In this document: positions 41,137 to 50,366 of the stretch, piece by piece
How the letters are laid out: every line of letters begins with the position of its first letter
Numbering within the stretch: the first letter of the stretch is position 1
DNA from: an uncultured Muribaculaceae bacterium
GTDB lineage: Bacteria > Bacteroidota > Bacteroidia > Bacteroidales > Muribaculaceae
Direction of reading: 5' to 3'
NCBI GenBank assembly: GCA_910588245.1
Contig: CAJUQP010000002.1
Coordinates: forward strand, 1 to 64,000
DNA length: 64,000 nucleotides
Translations under genes and position numbers: made by a program
Notes under the pieces: model-generated
What the model was told of the DNA's origin: nothing
The model's input: the letters and a program-made list of their open reading frames with translations, nothing else
The model's database searches: none

Positions 41137-42492
41137 ATGAGTGCCCTTACACAGTATATAGACCTTTACAGACAACACGGCGACATAGTTGACGCCAACA
41201 GCGGCGGTGCGCTCAACTCTATGAGAGGGGATGCTCTGCGCGCGCTGGAGAACATGGCGTTGCCCCGGGAGGGGTCGGAGAACTATGAGACCACCGACCT
41301 CGAGTCGGTGCTCGCTCCCGACTACGGGCTCAACATAGCCAGGGTGAATGTGGATGTGAACCCTGCAGCCACTTTCCACTGCGGAGTGCCGAGCATATCA
41401 ACCTCGCTTTTCCTTATGGTCAACGACATATATGCCGAGAGCGACACTGCTCGCGACGGACTTCCCGCCGACATGTATGTGGGCAGCCTGCGGAGATTTG
41501 CCGAGACATATCCTGAAGTCGCTGAAAAATATTATGGCCGCCTCGCCGACATGTCTAATCCGACGGTGGCCCTCGACACGCTTTTCGCCCAGGATGGCAT
41601 AGCTGTATGGGTAAGAAAAGGTGTGAAGGTGGAGAAACCGATACAGCTTGTCAACATCCTTCAGAACGGTACCCCTCTCATGGCCGTGCGCCGTGTGCTC
41701 GTGATTCTTGAGGATGACGCTGAGGTGAAGATCCTCGCCTGTGATCATACGCAGAACCCCGACGTGGCTTTTTGCGCGGTCCAGACGATAGAGATGTATG
41801 CCGGCAGAAACGCGAGCCTCGATTATTACGATCTTGAGGAGTCGACGGAGAAGACCTCGCGTCTCTCTTCCCTATATCTGCGCCAGGAGGAGGGCAGTAA
41901 TGTCGTGATCGACGGTATCACGCTCTATAACGGCAATACCCGCAACGAATACTTCTGCAGGTTCGGTGGACGTCATGCCGCGCTCCATCTCTACGGTATG
42001 GCGATAGAAGACCGCAGTCGCCATCTCGACACATATTCCCGCATAGAGCATGCCGTGGGCGACTGCACTACCGACGAACTGTTCAAATATGTGGTCGATG
42101 ACGAGGCTGTCGGAGCATTCGCCGGCCTTGTGCTTGTTGATGAAGGTGCCTGCCGCACCGAGGCCTACCAGAGCAACCGTAATATAGTCGGTTCTGACAG
42201 GGCGAGGATGTTCTCTAAACCTCAGCTTGAGATATACAATGACGACGTGAAGTGCAGCCACGGAGCCGCCACCGGGCAGCTCGATGCCATGCAGGTGTTC
42301 TATATGCGCACCCGGGGTCTTTCCGAGGCTACTGCGAAACTGCTTCTAAAGCAGGCTTTCATGTCGGATGTGATCGATAAGGTAAGGCTCCCGGGGCTCG
42401 GCGAGCGGCTGCATATGCTTGTGGAACGGAGATTCGCCGGGGAGGAGGCCAATTGCGCGTCATGCCGCTCGGCATGCGCCTCTAATTCTTGA
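41137..42492 (+). CDS. sufD: Fe-S cluster assembly protein SufD
   Basis: This protein of about 451 residues is a SufBD-family beta-helix scaffold. The C-terminal block SKPQLEIYNDDVKCSHGAATGQLD with LSEATAKLLLKQAF is typical of SufD, and there is no sign of SufB's N-terminal CxxC-type cluster segment. I start at the ATG at 41137, 16 bases after sufC; starts at 41044 or 41107 would overlap it. A terminal CASCRSAC tail is unusual. Confidence 0.9.
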   Translation: MSALTQYIDLYRQHGDIVDANSGGALNSMRGDALRALENMALPREGSENYETTDLESVLAPDYGLNIARVNVDVNPAATFHCGVPSISTSLFLMVNDIYAESDTARDGLPADMYVGSLRRFAETYPEVAEKYYGRLADMSNPTVALDTLFAQDGIAVWVRKGVKVEKPIQLVNILQNGTPLMAVRRVLVILEDDAEVKILACDHTQNPDVAFCAVQTIEMYAGRNASLDYYDLEESTEKTSRLSSLYLRQEEGSNVVIDGITLYNGNTRNEYFCRFGGRHAALHLYGMAIEDRSRHLDTYSRIEHAVGDCTTDELFKYVVDDEAVGAFAGLVLVDEGACRTEAYQSNRNIVGSDRARMFSKPQLEIYNDDVKCSHGAATGQLDAMQVFYMRTRGLSEATAKLLLKQAFMSDVIDKVRLPGLGERLHMLVERRFAGEEANCASCRSACASNS

Positions 42493-42497
42493 AAACG

Positions 42498-43718
42498 ATG
42501 GATAAGGAAGAAGTGATGGGAATCCGCCGGGAATTCCCTATTCTTGAAAGAACTGTGGCGGGACGCCCTATGGTCTATCTCGACAATACGGCCACATCGC
42601 AGACTCCTGCGCGTGTCGTGGAGGAGATTAAGAGAATTTACACTCACGAGAAGGCGAATGTGCACCGCGGAGTGCACACCCTCTCGCAGGAGATGACTGA
42701 TCTTCAGGAGCAGACGCGTGAGAAAGTGAGACGATATATTAACGCTGATTCTGTGGAGGAGGTGATCTTCACCCGTGGCACCACCGAGGGTATCAATCTC
42801 GTGGCCTCGTCGTTCGGAAGCCGCTTCAAGGCCGGCGACGAGGTGATACTGACAGTGATGGAACACCATGCCAATATCGTGCCCTGGCAGTTGCTGCGCG
42901 ACCGCACAGGCATCGTGATCCGTGTCGTTGATATAGACGACCGCGGCGTGCTTGACCTCAAACAATATCGCTCTTTGTTCAACGAAAGGACTGTCATGGC
43001 CTCTTTCTGTCATGTGAGCAATGTGCTGGGCACGGTCAATCCGGTTAAAGAGATGGTGGAATTTGCCCATTCAAAGGGTGTGCCGGTGCTCATCGACGGT
43101 GCGCAGGCATCGCCACATATGATACTCGACATGAAGGATCTCGACTGCGACTTCTATGTCTTCTCTTCACACAAGATGTATGGCCCGACGGGAATAGGTG
43201 TGCTCTACGGTAAAAAGAGATGGCTGGAGGAGATGCCCCCATATCAGGGTGGCGGGGAGATGATCGGAAAAGTCACATTCGAGCACACTACGTATGCCGA
43301 CCTTCCCTTCAAGTTTGAGGCCGGGACGCCTGATTTCGTGGATATCGCCGCTTTCTCCAAGGCTATCGACTTCATTACGGAGATCGGAGTGGAGAGAATA
43401 GCGCGTCATGAGCATGATCTTATGGAATATACGCAGGCCCGCATGAGGGATATCCCCGGCATGCGTATTTTCGGCGATGCCCCCGAGAAGAGCGCTGTCA
43501 TATCGTTTCTTGTGGGTGACAGTCATCCATATGATCTCGGACTCCTGCTTGACAAACAAGGGGTGGAGGTTCGCACGGGCCATCATTGCGCTATGCCTCT
43601 GATGGACCGTCTCGGGATTCCCGGCACCGTGCGTGCCTCATATGCCGTCTATAATACTTTCGAGGAGGCCGACGCGTTTCTGAATGCCCTCATGAGGGCA
43701 GCCGCGATATTGGGTTGA
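42498..43718 (+). CDS. sufS: Cysteine desulfurase SufS
   Basis: This 406-residue PLP enzyme takes sulfur from cysteine for cluster assembly. The PLP lysine is Lys-226 in VFSSHKMYGPTG and the active-site cysteine is Cys-364 in RTGHHCAMPLM, as in group II desulfurases. SufE or SufU, which normally accept the persulfide, are not adjacent. It follows sufD by 5 bases and ends the operon at a strong terminator. Confidence 0.95.
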   Translation: MDKEEVMGIRREFPILERTVAGRPMVYLDNTATSQTPARVVEEIKRIYTHEKANVHRGVHTLSQEMTDLQEQTREKVRRYINADSVEEVIFTRGTTEGINLVASSFGSRFKAGDEVILTVMEHHANIVPWQLLRDRTGIVIRVVDIDDRGVLDLKQYRSLFNERTVMASFCHVSNVLGTVNPVKEMVEFAHSKGVPVLIDGAQASPHMILDMKDLDCDFYVFSSHKMYGPTGIGVLYGKKRWLEEMPPYQGGGEMIGKVTFEHTTYADLPFKFEAGTPDFVDIAAFSKAIDFITEIGVERIARHEHDLMEYTQARMRDIPGMRIFGDAPEKSAVISFLVGDSHPYDLGLLLDKQGVEVRTGHHCAMPLMDRLGIPGTVRASYAVYNTFEEADAFLNALMRAAAILG

Positions 43719-43739
43719 GATTTATCTATCCCCAACTGG

Positions 43740-43770
43740 AATGAAGCCATCCGCATGGCTTCATTTTTTT
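43740..43770 (+). terminator. Terminator of the suf operon
   Basis: AATGAAGCCAT and ATGGCTTCATT are perfect complements around a CCGC loop, followed by T7. The interval from here to 43889 holds nothing further that I can support. Confidence 0.88.
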
Positions 43771-43889
43771 CATGCCATGTCTTGAAAGCGCGGCGTCGGG
43801 GGAGACGCGAGGCGAGGGCATGATAGGGTTAGTTTTTCGATGATTTTAAGGGGAATTGGGAAAGATGGGAAATATTAGGGAATGCGGCG

Positions 43890-44081
43890 TCAGAAAAGGC
43901 GCGACAGGAAGTTGCGTAGTATCGATTCTCCGTTGGAATGCGGATAGGGGATAAGGCAGATCGCGGCGAGCAGGGCCGCGAAGATGAAGATGATGGCGAA
44001 AGTGCCCCATCTGACGAGCGACGGTGGAATCTCACCGAGGAGTCTGCGTATTTTTTCAGAGCGGAGTTCGATGTCAGACAT
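43890..44081 (-). CDS. 63-residue membrane protein resembling the N-terminus of HlyD-type adaptors
   Basis: The sequence reads MSDIELRSEKIRRLLGEIPPS, then a charged-to-hydrophobic junction and one membrane segment (WGTFAIIFIFAALLAAICLI), then YPHSNGES and a short basic tail. The IELRSE...LLG.IP..LVRWG pattern matches the start of Bacteroidetes HlyD-family secretion adaptors, which normally continue for 350 more residues; here a stop follows. It lies 38 bases after lgt on the same strand. It may be a remnant or a small stand-alone anchor. Confidence 0.5.
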   Translation of the reverse strand: MSDIELRSEKIRRLLGEIPPSLVRWGTFAIIFIFAALLAAICLIPYPHSNGESILRNFLSRLF

Positions 44082-44119
44082 GAGGAAAGTGTTTAAAGGA
44101 ATTTATTTAAAGTTTTATT

Positions 44120-44992
44120 TCAGTGTTTTCTGCCTGCCGGCCTTGCACTGGCATTGATCTCCTCCTCAAAGCGGTTGGGGAACTTCCAATGCTGGCGCGG
44201 ATGAGTCATTGCCCATATCACCAGGGCTATACCTATGAGTATAAATGGTATGCTGAGCGCCTGACCCATGTTGATGCCGTAGCGGGCAATCATGTCGTAC
44301 TCCGAGGCTACCTGTACGTTTTTCACGTATTCGATGATGAATCGCGGCAGGAAGATGCCGATGAAGAATGTGCCCGTGATGAGCCAGGGGCGTTCCTCGG
44401 CGTTCTTTTTCCAATACATCCACATAAGCAGGGCGAACAGGGCGAAATAGCATAAAGCCTCATAAATCTGTGTCGGATGTTTGGGCACTGTCTCACCGTC
44501 TCGAAGGAAAATGAATCCCCAGGGCAGATCTGTAGGACCGCCATAGATCTCGCTGTTCATCAGGTTGCCAAGACGGATCAAGCCTCCGACAAGGGCTATA
44601 GGCACCACGAGTTTGTCGAAAGTCCAGGATGCAGGTTTTTTTGTCACGAACCACGAGAAGAGGAAGACTGCGATGATGATGGCTATCGTGCCGCCGTGGG
44701 AGGCAAGGCCGCCGTTCCATATCTTGAGAATCTCCATGGGGTGCTGGGAGTAGTGATCCCACTCGTAGAAGAACACATGGCCGAGCCTGGAGCCTATGAG
44801 GGTGGCGATCACGACATATGTGAGGAGAATGCCGAGCCATTTCTCGGGAGCTCCCTCGTGGCGGAACATCTTTGCCACGATGTTATAACCGATGATGAAA
44901 CCTACCGCGAAAGCGAGGCCATACCATCTCACCGAGATGGGGCCGAGACTGAAAAGGACTGGATCTGCGTTCCAGGTGATGAAGTCGAGCAT
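44120..44992 (-). CDS. lgt: Prolipoprotein diacylglyceryl transferase
   Basis: This inner-membrane enzyme of about 290 residues attaches diacylglycerol to the lipobox cysteine, the first step of lipoprotein maturation. VRWYGLAFAVGFIIGY is its opening block, GGLIRLGNLMNSEIYG the Lgt signature, and HPTQIYEALCYFALF is also present. Seven membrane segments are expected. The ATG at 44992 gives the normal length. It would serve the lipoproteins seen in this window (19321, 20537, 57548). Confidence 0.93.
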   Translation of the reverse strand: MLDFITWNADPVLFSLGPISVRWYGLAFAVGFIIGYNIVAKMFRHEGAPEKWLGILLTYVVIATLIGSRLGHVFFYEWDHYSQHPMEILKIWNGGLASHGGTIAIIIAVFLFSWFVTKKPASWTFDKLVVPIALVGGLIRLGNLMNSEIYGGPTDLPWGFIFLRDGETVPKHPTQIYEALCYFALFALLMWMYWKKNAEERPWLITGTFFIGIFLPRFIIEYVKNVQVASEYDMIARYGINMGQALSIPFILIGIALVIWAMTHPRQHWKFPNRFEEEINASARPAGRKH

Positions 44993-45042
44993 AGTCAGAA
45001 CTGTTCTGTTGTGAATGATCGGTTGCGGCCGTCGCATAATAA

Positions 45043-45077
45043 GGCCGCGTCCGGAATTAAAACGTCCGGGCGCGGCC
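45043..45077 (-). terminator. Terminator after ackA
   Basis: GGCCGCGTCCGGA and TCCGGGCGCGGCC pair along 13 bases with one wobble, followed on the minus strand by TTATTAT. It has a strong stem but a modest T-tract. Confidence 0.65.
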
Positions 45078-45108
45078 CATTATTGTGGTCAGCTTCCTAT
45101 TATATGTG

Positions 45109-46308
45109 TCAGAGACCGCTGACGATGGCGGCAGTGTCCTGGGCGATCATGAGTTCCTCGTCCGTAGGGATGACTACAACATGCACCTTGGAATCCGCTC
45201 CCGAGATCTCGATCTCCTCGCCGCGTGTCTTGTTGGCCTCGGCATTGAAGGTGACGCCCATGAAAGCGAGTTTCTCGCAGATACGTTCGCGTGTGGCTGT
45301 CTGGTTCTCGCCTACACCGCCTGTGAAGACGATGATGTCGACGCCTCCGAGCACAGCCGCGTATGCTCCGATATATTTAAGGATACGGTATTCATACATG
45401 TCGAGCGCGAGGATAGCCTTGCGGTCGCCCTGGGCGATGGCTGCCTCGATATCGCGCATGTCGGAAGAGATCTCCGAGACTCCGGCCACACCGCTGCGCT
45501 TGTTGATGAGAGTGCTGACGCCGGCTGCGTCGAGCCCTTCGCGCTCCATCATATAGACGATCGCGCCCGGATCGACATCACCCACGCGGGTGCCCATCAT
45601 CAGCCCCTCGGTGGGAGTGAGGCCCATGGAGGTGTCCACACTCTTGCCGTCGGCTATGGCAGTGATGCTGGCGCCGTTGCCGATATGGCATGTGATGATG
45701 CGCTGCTTCTCATAAGGGAGACCAAGGAATTCGCAGGCGCGGCGCGACACGTAGCGGTGGCTGGTGCCGTGGAAGCCGTAGCGGCGCACCCCGTATTTCT
45801 CATATGCCTCATAAGGAAGGGCATACATGTAGGCTTTCGCGGGCATTGTCTGATGGAATGCTGTGTCGAACACCGCAACCTGGGGCACGTCGGGAAGAAT
45901 CGCCGTCACGGCCTCTATGCCGGTGACATTGGCCGGATTGTGGAGAGGAGCGACGGGATAACACTCCTTCACCTTCTCGATGACCTCGGGAGTGATGAGC
46001 ACGGATTTGTTGAACCATTCCATGCCGTGCACCACGCGGTGGCCTACGGCGCCGATCTCGTCGAAGCTCTTGATCACGCCCTCCTTGGGGTCAGTGAGAA
46101 GTGCCAGCACATTCTTGACAGCCTCTTTGGCTGTGGGCATCTCAACTTCGATGACGTCTTTCGATCCGTCTTTACGTTTGAACTTGAGGAATGAATCGGG
46201 GAGCCCGATCTTCTCCACGCCGCCTTCGGCGAGCACTTCTTTCGACTCGGAGTCGATGAGTTTGTATTTCACGCTGCTGCTGCCGCAGTTGAGCACAAGA
46301 ATCTTCAT
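45109..46308 (-). CDS. ackA: Acetate kinase
   Basis: This 399-residue enzyme turns acetyl phosphate and ADP into acetate and ATP, the last step of acetate fermentation. The family blocks VLNCGSSSVKYKL at the N-terminus, VVHGMEWF, FHGTSHRYVS and VFTGGVGENQ are all present. It follows pta by 33 bases in the usual order. Confidence 0.97.
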   Translation of the reverse strand: MKILVLNCGSSSVKYKLIDSESKEVLAEGGVEKIGLPDSFLKFKRKDGSKDVIEVEMPTAKEAVKNVLALLTDPKEGVIKSFDEIGAVGHRVVHGMEWFNKSVLITPEVIEKVKECYPVAPLHNPANVTGIEAVTAILPDVPQVAVFDTAFHQTMPAKAYMYALPYEAYEKYGVRRYGFHGTSHRYVSRRACEFLGLPYEKQRIITCHIGNGASITAIADGKSVDTSMGLTPTEGLMMGTRVGDVDPGAIVYMMEREGLDAAGVSTLINKRSGVAGVSEISSDMRDIEAAIAQGDRKAILALDMYEYRILKYIGAYAAVLGGVDIIVFTGGVGENQTATRERICEKLAFMGVTFNAEANKTRGEEIEISGADSKVHVVVIPTDEELMIAQDTAAIVSGL

Positions 46309-46341
46309 TTGTTGTCTTGGTTGTTTAGAAAGGTTATCTGA

Positions 46342-47355
46342 TCAGAGTCCTTTGTCGCCGATGGCCTGGTTGCATGTCACGATGATCGTGTTGACGATAT
46401 CCTCCACGGTGGCTCCGCGCGAGAGGTCGTTGACAGGGGCGGCGAGCCCCTGGAGAATCGGGCCTACGGCGCCGGCGCCGGAGAGGCGCTGCACGAGCTT
46501 ATAAGCGATGTTGCCTGTCTCGAGCGAGGGGAAGATAAGTGTGTTGGCATGTCCGGCTACTGTGCTGTCGGGAGCCTTCAGGGCGGCTACGGAGGGCACT
46601 ATGGCTGCGTCGCTCTGCAGTTCGCCGTCGATCTTGAGCGAGGGGTCTTTCTCTCGTGCGAGCTCCATTGCCTCGCGTACCTTGTCGACCTTCTCGTGGG
46701 AGGCTGATCCGCGGGTGGAGAAGCTGAGCATGGCCACACGGGGTTCAAGCCCGGCGATATCTTTTGTGGTCTTGGCTGTGGCAATAGCGATTTCGGCAAG
46801 TTCCTCTTTCGTCGGGTCGGGCACCACGGCGCAATCGGCGAAGACGAGCATGTTGTTGTCGCCATATATGCAGTCCTTGGGCAGGAGCATGATGAAGGCC
46901 CCGCTCACCACGGAGATGCCGGGTTTGGTCTTGAGCACCTGGAAAGCGGCGCGGAGCACACTTGATGTGGGGCTGAGGGCGCCGGCCACCATGGCGTCGG
47001 CGTCGCCGGCCTTGATGAGAAGGCATCCAAGATAAAGGGGATTCTTCACTGTGTAGCGGGCATCCTGGATGGTGACTCCCTTTTTCTTACGGAGCTCGCA
47101 GAAAAGCTCTGCGTATTTCTCTGTGAAATCCACATCGTCGGGATCATGGAACGATGCGCCGGCGATGTTTTTCAGTCCGAGTTTCTCAGCCTCGGCAAGG
47201 ATCTCCTCTTTCTTGCCGAGGAAGATGATCTCCGCAGCCTTTTTCTCAAGGATTTCCTCGGCTGCCTTGAGGGTGCGTGGTTCTTTTGATTCGGGGAGCA
47301 CCAGTCTCTGGGGATGCTCCTGGGCTTTCTTTGTGAGCCTTTCGAATAAGGTCAT
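46342..47355 (-). CDS. pta: Phosphate acetyltransferase
   Basis: This 337-residue enzyme makes acetyl phosphate from acetyl-CoA. It is the short form, with the PTA_PTB domain only, lacking the regulatory N-terminal domains of the E. coli enzyme. Blocks include RLVLPESKEPRTLKAAE, GALSPTSSVLRAAFQVLKT (with GISVVSGAFIM) and LSGAGAVGPILQGL. It is the first gene of the pta-ackA operon. Confidence 0.96.
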   Translation of the reverse strand: MTLFERLTKKAQEHPQRLVLPESKEPRTLKAAEEILEKKAAEIIFLGKKEEILAEAEKLGLKNIAGASFHDPDDVDFTEKYAELFCELRKKKGVTIQDARYTVKNPLYLGCLLIKAGDADAMVAGALSPTSSVLRAAFQVLKTKPGISVVSGAFIMLLPKDCIYGDNNMLVFADCAVVPDPTKEELAEIAIATAKTTKDIAGLEPRVAMLSFSTRGSASHEKVDKVREAMELAREKDPSLKIDGELQSDAAIVPSVAALKAPDSTVAGHANTLIFPSLETGNIAYKLVQRLSGAGAVGPILQGLAAPVNDLSRGATVEDIVNTIIVTCNQAIGDKGL

Positions 47356-47389
47356 GACAAATATATGTTAAGGGTTGATTGTTCTTCTG

Positions 47390-47397
47390 CAAAGTTA
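47390..47397 (-). promoter_or_regulatory. pta-ackA promoter -7 element
   Basis: TAACTTTG on the minus strand matches TAnnTTTG, about 35 bases before the pta ATG. Confidence 0.6.
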
Positions 47398-47557
47398 TAA
47401 AAACATTTTCAAAGTCAGGATTGCAAAAATATCAATTTGTATTAAAAATGACGAAAAGCGGGGAGCGACGCATTTTTTATGCCCAATACTTCCCGCAGAC
47501 GGGTTAAATTTTGTAATTTTACGCTTTGAAACCAAATACTCCCTCGCTTTATTATAG

Positions 47558-49531
47558 ATGAGAATAATCAAACGACTATACCTTTTCATCCTCCAGAGCT
47601 TCCTGCCTCTATTCGTGATGACCTTTTTCATTGTGCTCTTCATAGTGCTGATGCAGTTCCTGTGGAAGAACATCGACGATCTCGTGGGAAAGGGTCTGGA
47701 GATTTCTGTCATAGCTGAGCTTTTCTTCTATGCTGCTATCACTCTGGTGCCTCTCGCGCTTCCTCTCGCCATACTTCTTGCGAGCCTGATGACGTTCGGC
47801 AATTTCGGCGAGAAGTTTGAGCTTACGGCAATGAAGGCTTCCGGCATATCGCTCCTGAAGGCCATGAGTCCGCTGATCGTGCTTATCTCAGGCATATCGG
47901 TCGGAGCTTTCTTTTTCCAGAACGATGTCATTCCTCCGGCTCAGGTAAAGATGTGGACTCTTCTCTTCTCCATGCGTCAGAAGTCGCCGGAACTTGAGAT
48001 TCCCGAGGGTGTCTTCTACGACCAGATACCCGGCTACAATCTTTTTGTGAAGTCGAAAGACCGTGAGACCGGGATGCTTTACGGAATGATGATCTATGAC
48101 GTGAGCCATGGCGGCGACAATTCTACGATACTCTTAGCTGATTCCGGACGTCTTGCCATGACTCCCGACATGAAATACCTTTATCTGCATCTATGGAACG
48201 GCGAGCAGTTTGAGAATCTGCGTGAGCAGCGGAATATTGACAGAAACGTTCCCTTCCGTCGAGAGGAGTTCGCCGACAAGGAGGTGCTCATACCTTTCGA
48301 TGCCAATTTCAACCGTCTCGACGAGGGGGGGATGAGATCGCAGTATGTCGGAAAGAACATGAAGGAGCTTCGCCAGACCATCGACTCGATAGGGGCCAGA
48401 CTCGATTCCACGGGATCGGTTTATGCCCGCGAGCTGCGGATCACGGCGTTTCCCATGCTCAACGGCCCCATGTCGCTCTCCCGCGAGACTGATGTCGCTG
48501 ACGGAGCGGGAGGTGGGAAGAGTGCCTCGGCTGAGGATAAGAGGAAAGCATTGGCCGATACAGCCAGGATAGTGCCTGTGGATATAGATACGCTGATACA
48601 GTCGCTTTCTCCCGACCGGCAGACGCGTGCTTTCGACCAGGCTCTTGGCATATCCGACCGCAGGATGATGGATCTTCAGTTCAAGTCAATGTCGGTGCAT
48701 GATGACAAGTGGACAAAACGGCGCCATGAGATAGAGCTTCTGCGCAAATTCACGCTTTCGGTGGCCTGTCTGGTGTTCTTTTTCATCGGCGCCCCACTCG
48801 GAGCCATTATCCGTAAAGGTGGACTCGGCACACCGCTTGTCATATCGGTGCTCCTCTTCCTCTTCTATTATGTCATAGACAACAGTGGCTACAAGATGGC
48901 CCGAGACGGCAGGTGGCCTTCATGGCTTGGCATATGGCTCTCTACTTTCGTGCTGGCGCCGCTTGGAATATATGTCACGTATAAGGCCATGAATGACTCG
49001 GCGGTATTCAACGCCGACAGCTATAAGGCCTTCTTCCGCCGTATTCTTGGAAGAAAAGTGGAACGCAAGGTTGCCTATAAGGAGGTCATCATCAACGATA
49101 TCTCCACCTACGAGGCGGAGGGACGCCTGTCGGCGCTCCGGGAGGCTGCCCTGGAGTTTTGCGAATCTTATCCCGGCAAAATGAGCTACAAGGATTATTT
49201 CCTCAAGGGATATGACCTGGAAAGGGTGCACACCATCAGCAACCGTCTGGAGGAGGATGTGGATTATATGACCGATTGCCGCAATTCGATCGCTGTGAAC
49301 AAACTTATGGATTATCCGGTGATCAGGAGTCTGTGGCTCTATCAGCCCGGATCCAAGAAATGGATAGGGGAGGCCTGTATGTGGTTCTTCCCCGTGGGTG
49401 TGCCTGTGTATATCGCCGGACTGCGGGCCCAGCGCAATCTTAAGGGTGAGATGAGGAAGATAGCCGACGTAAGCTCCACGATAATCGACCTTCTCCATTC
49501 TGAGCAGGATGCAAATGCCCATCAATACTGA
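47558..49531 (+). CDS. LptF/LptG-family lipopolysaccharide export permease
   Basis: This 657-residue inner-membrane protein of the YjgP/YjgQ family extracts lipopolysaccharide together with the LptB ATPase. Three membrane segments lie in the first 110 residues, then a periplasmic region, then three more segments (VACLVFFFIGAPLGAIIRKG onward). It is almost twice the E. coli length because of a long periplasmic insert and a C-terminal cytoplasmic extension of about 160 residues with no recognisable domain, and a late hydrophobic patch (WMFFPVGVPVYIAGL-like). It stands alone, ending at a strong terminator. Confidence 0.88.
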   Translation: MRIIKRLYLFILQSFLPLFVMTFFIVLFIVLMQFLWKNIDDLVGKGLEISVIAELFFYAAITLVPLALPLAILLASLMTFGNFGEKFELTAMKASGISLLKAMSPLIVLISGISVGAFFFQNDVIPPAQVKMWTLLFSMRQKSPELEIPEGVFYDQIPGYNLFVKSKDRETGMLYGMMIYDVSHGGDNSTILLADSGRLAMTPDMKYLYLHLWNGEQFENLREQRNIDRNVPFRREEFADKEVLIPFDANFNRLDEGGMRSQYVGKNMKELRQTIDSIGARLDSTGSVYARELRITAFPMLNGPMSLSRETDVADGAGGGKSASAEDKRKALADTARIVPVDIDTLIQSLSPDRQTRAFDQALGISDRRMMDLQFKSMSVHDDKWTKRRHEIELLRKFTLSVACLVFFFIGAPLGAIIRKGGLGTPLVISVLLFLFYYVIDNSGYKMARDGRWPSWLGIWLSTFVLAPLGIYVTYKAMNDSAVFNADSYKAFFRRILGRKVERKVAYKEVIINDISTYEAEGRLSALREAALEFCESYPGKMSYKDYFLKGYDLERVHTISNRLEEDVDYMTDCRNSIAVNKLMDYPVIRSLWLYQPGSKKWIGEACMWFFPVGVPVYIAGLRAQRNLKGEMRKIADVSSTIIDLLHSEQDANAHQY

Positions 49532-49589
49532 CAGCAGAGGGGATAAGCATTGTATATATAGGATGCAATCGTTTGAAAAAGTCTTTAAT

Positions 49590-49621
49590 AAAAGCGGCCG
49601 CTCTCACGAGTGGCCGCTTTT
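49590..49621 (+). terminator. Terminator after the LPS permease gene
   Basis: AAAAGCGGCC and GGCCGCTTTT pair perfectly, with an inner CTC/GAG pairing in the loop, followed by TGTT. The flanking A-run and T-run suit both directions. Confidence 0.8.
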
Positions 49622-49739
49622 GTTAACAAGAGATATTGCTCCTGTTAGTACTTAAACTTAATGAACAAAAATCTATCTTCTTTCTTTTCATCTTTATTAA
49701 CTTGAAAGAGTAAAGAATTGTTCAGGAGTTGGTGTGTAT

Positions 49740-50138
49740 TTAACACTCTTTAACACCTTCATTCTCGAGTTGCTCTATCTCACGATCGAGAGATGAACGC
49801 TGCGAACGGAGTTTGCGCAGAAGCTGCCCTTTCTTTATGAGCTCGAAATTCGCGATGTCATCTCTCAGTGCGTCAGCGAGTGAGAGAAGTTTTTCCGCCT
49901 CTTTAGGAGGAAGTTCGGGGAGTTCAACCAATGTTTTACGGAGATTCTTGATTGTTGCGGCAATCATTCCGGGATTGTTTTTGTCGGCGGCTGCCGCAAG
50001 AGCCTTGCGACGTTTCCAGGCCATGACGGCCGCATACTGGCGGTCTTCTCCTTTCTCCTCGAATTTGCGACGGTCTATCTCGTCTTTCCCTTCGAGGAAG
50101 GCTTCGCGATAGAGTGCGATAGTCTCTGATTTCTTCAT
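49740..50138 (-). CDS. Small coiled-coil protein, unknown function
   Basis: This 132-residue protein is highly charged and almost entirely helical, with a likely coiled coil near the C-terminus (LLRKLRSQRSSLDREIEQLE). There is no signal or membrane segment and I recognise no family. It is divergent from queF and convergent with the LPS permease gene. A -33/-7-like pair (TTTG, 20 bases, TACTTTTA) about 50 to 70 bases upstream, and a 7-bp hairpin in the leader (50170-50189), support it as a real gene. Confidence 0.6.
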   Translation of the reverse strand: MKKSETIALYREAFLEGKDEIDRRKFEEKGEDRQYAAVMAWKRRKALAAAADKNNPGMIAATIKNLRKTLVELPELPPKEAEKLLSLADALRDDIANFELIKKGQLLRKLRSQRSSLDREIEQLENEGVKEC

Positions 50139-50366
50139 TTCCTTTTGATAGTTATGTTGTTTTTTACGTCAGACGCCATCATGCGTCTGTGCCATCGGGT
50201 GTAAAAGTATGAATAAAAATCCTAATATGCAAACTCGCGGCTCAACCCCTTGTTGCAGACGAACAAAAAAATTTGTAATTTTGCATTCGGAAGGGATCCG
50301 TGGATGGTGGCAGCTCCGCGGAGAAAAACACTTCCCTTCACCAAAACAATATTAGAATAACTCCAT
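50139..50366. promoter_or_regulatory. Divergent promoter region and queF leader
   Basis: On the plus strand TTG (50253-50255), 20 bases, then TAATTTTG (50276-50283) forms a good promoter. The leader of about 75 bases contains GGAAG near its start and CTTCC near 50332, enclosing GC-rich halves, so it can fold. It does not match the preQ1-I riboswitch pattern, and no known preQ1 class is claimed. On the minus strand the hairpin CAGACGC/GCGTCTG sits in the leader of the 49740 gene. Confidence 0.5.

Noticed and set aside
45085..46194. A 369-codon open frame on the plus strand opposite ackA
   Set aside because: ackA is unmistakable on the minus strand and the antisense product has no domain or motif.
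50284..50366. Possible preQ1 riboswitch before queF
   Set aside because: The leader can fold, but the short pseudoknot consensus and A-rich tail of preQ1-I are not present and I cannot match the other classes by eye.
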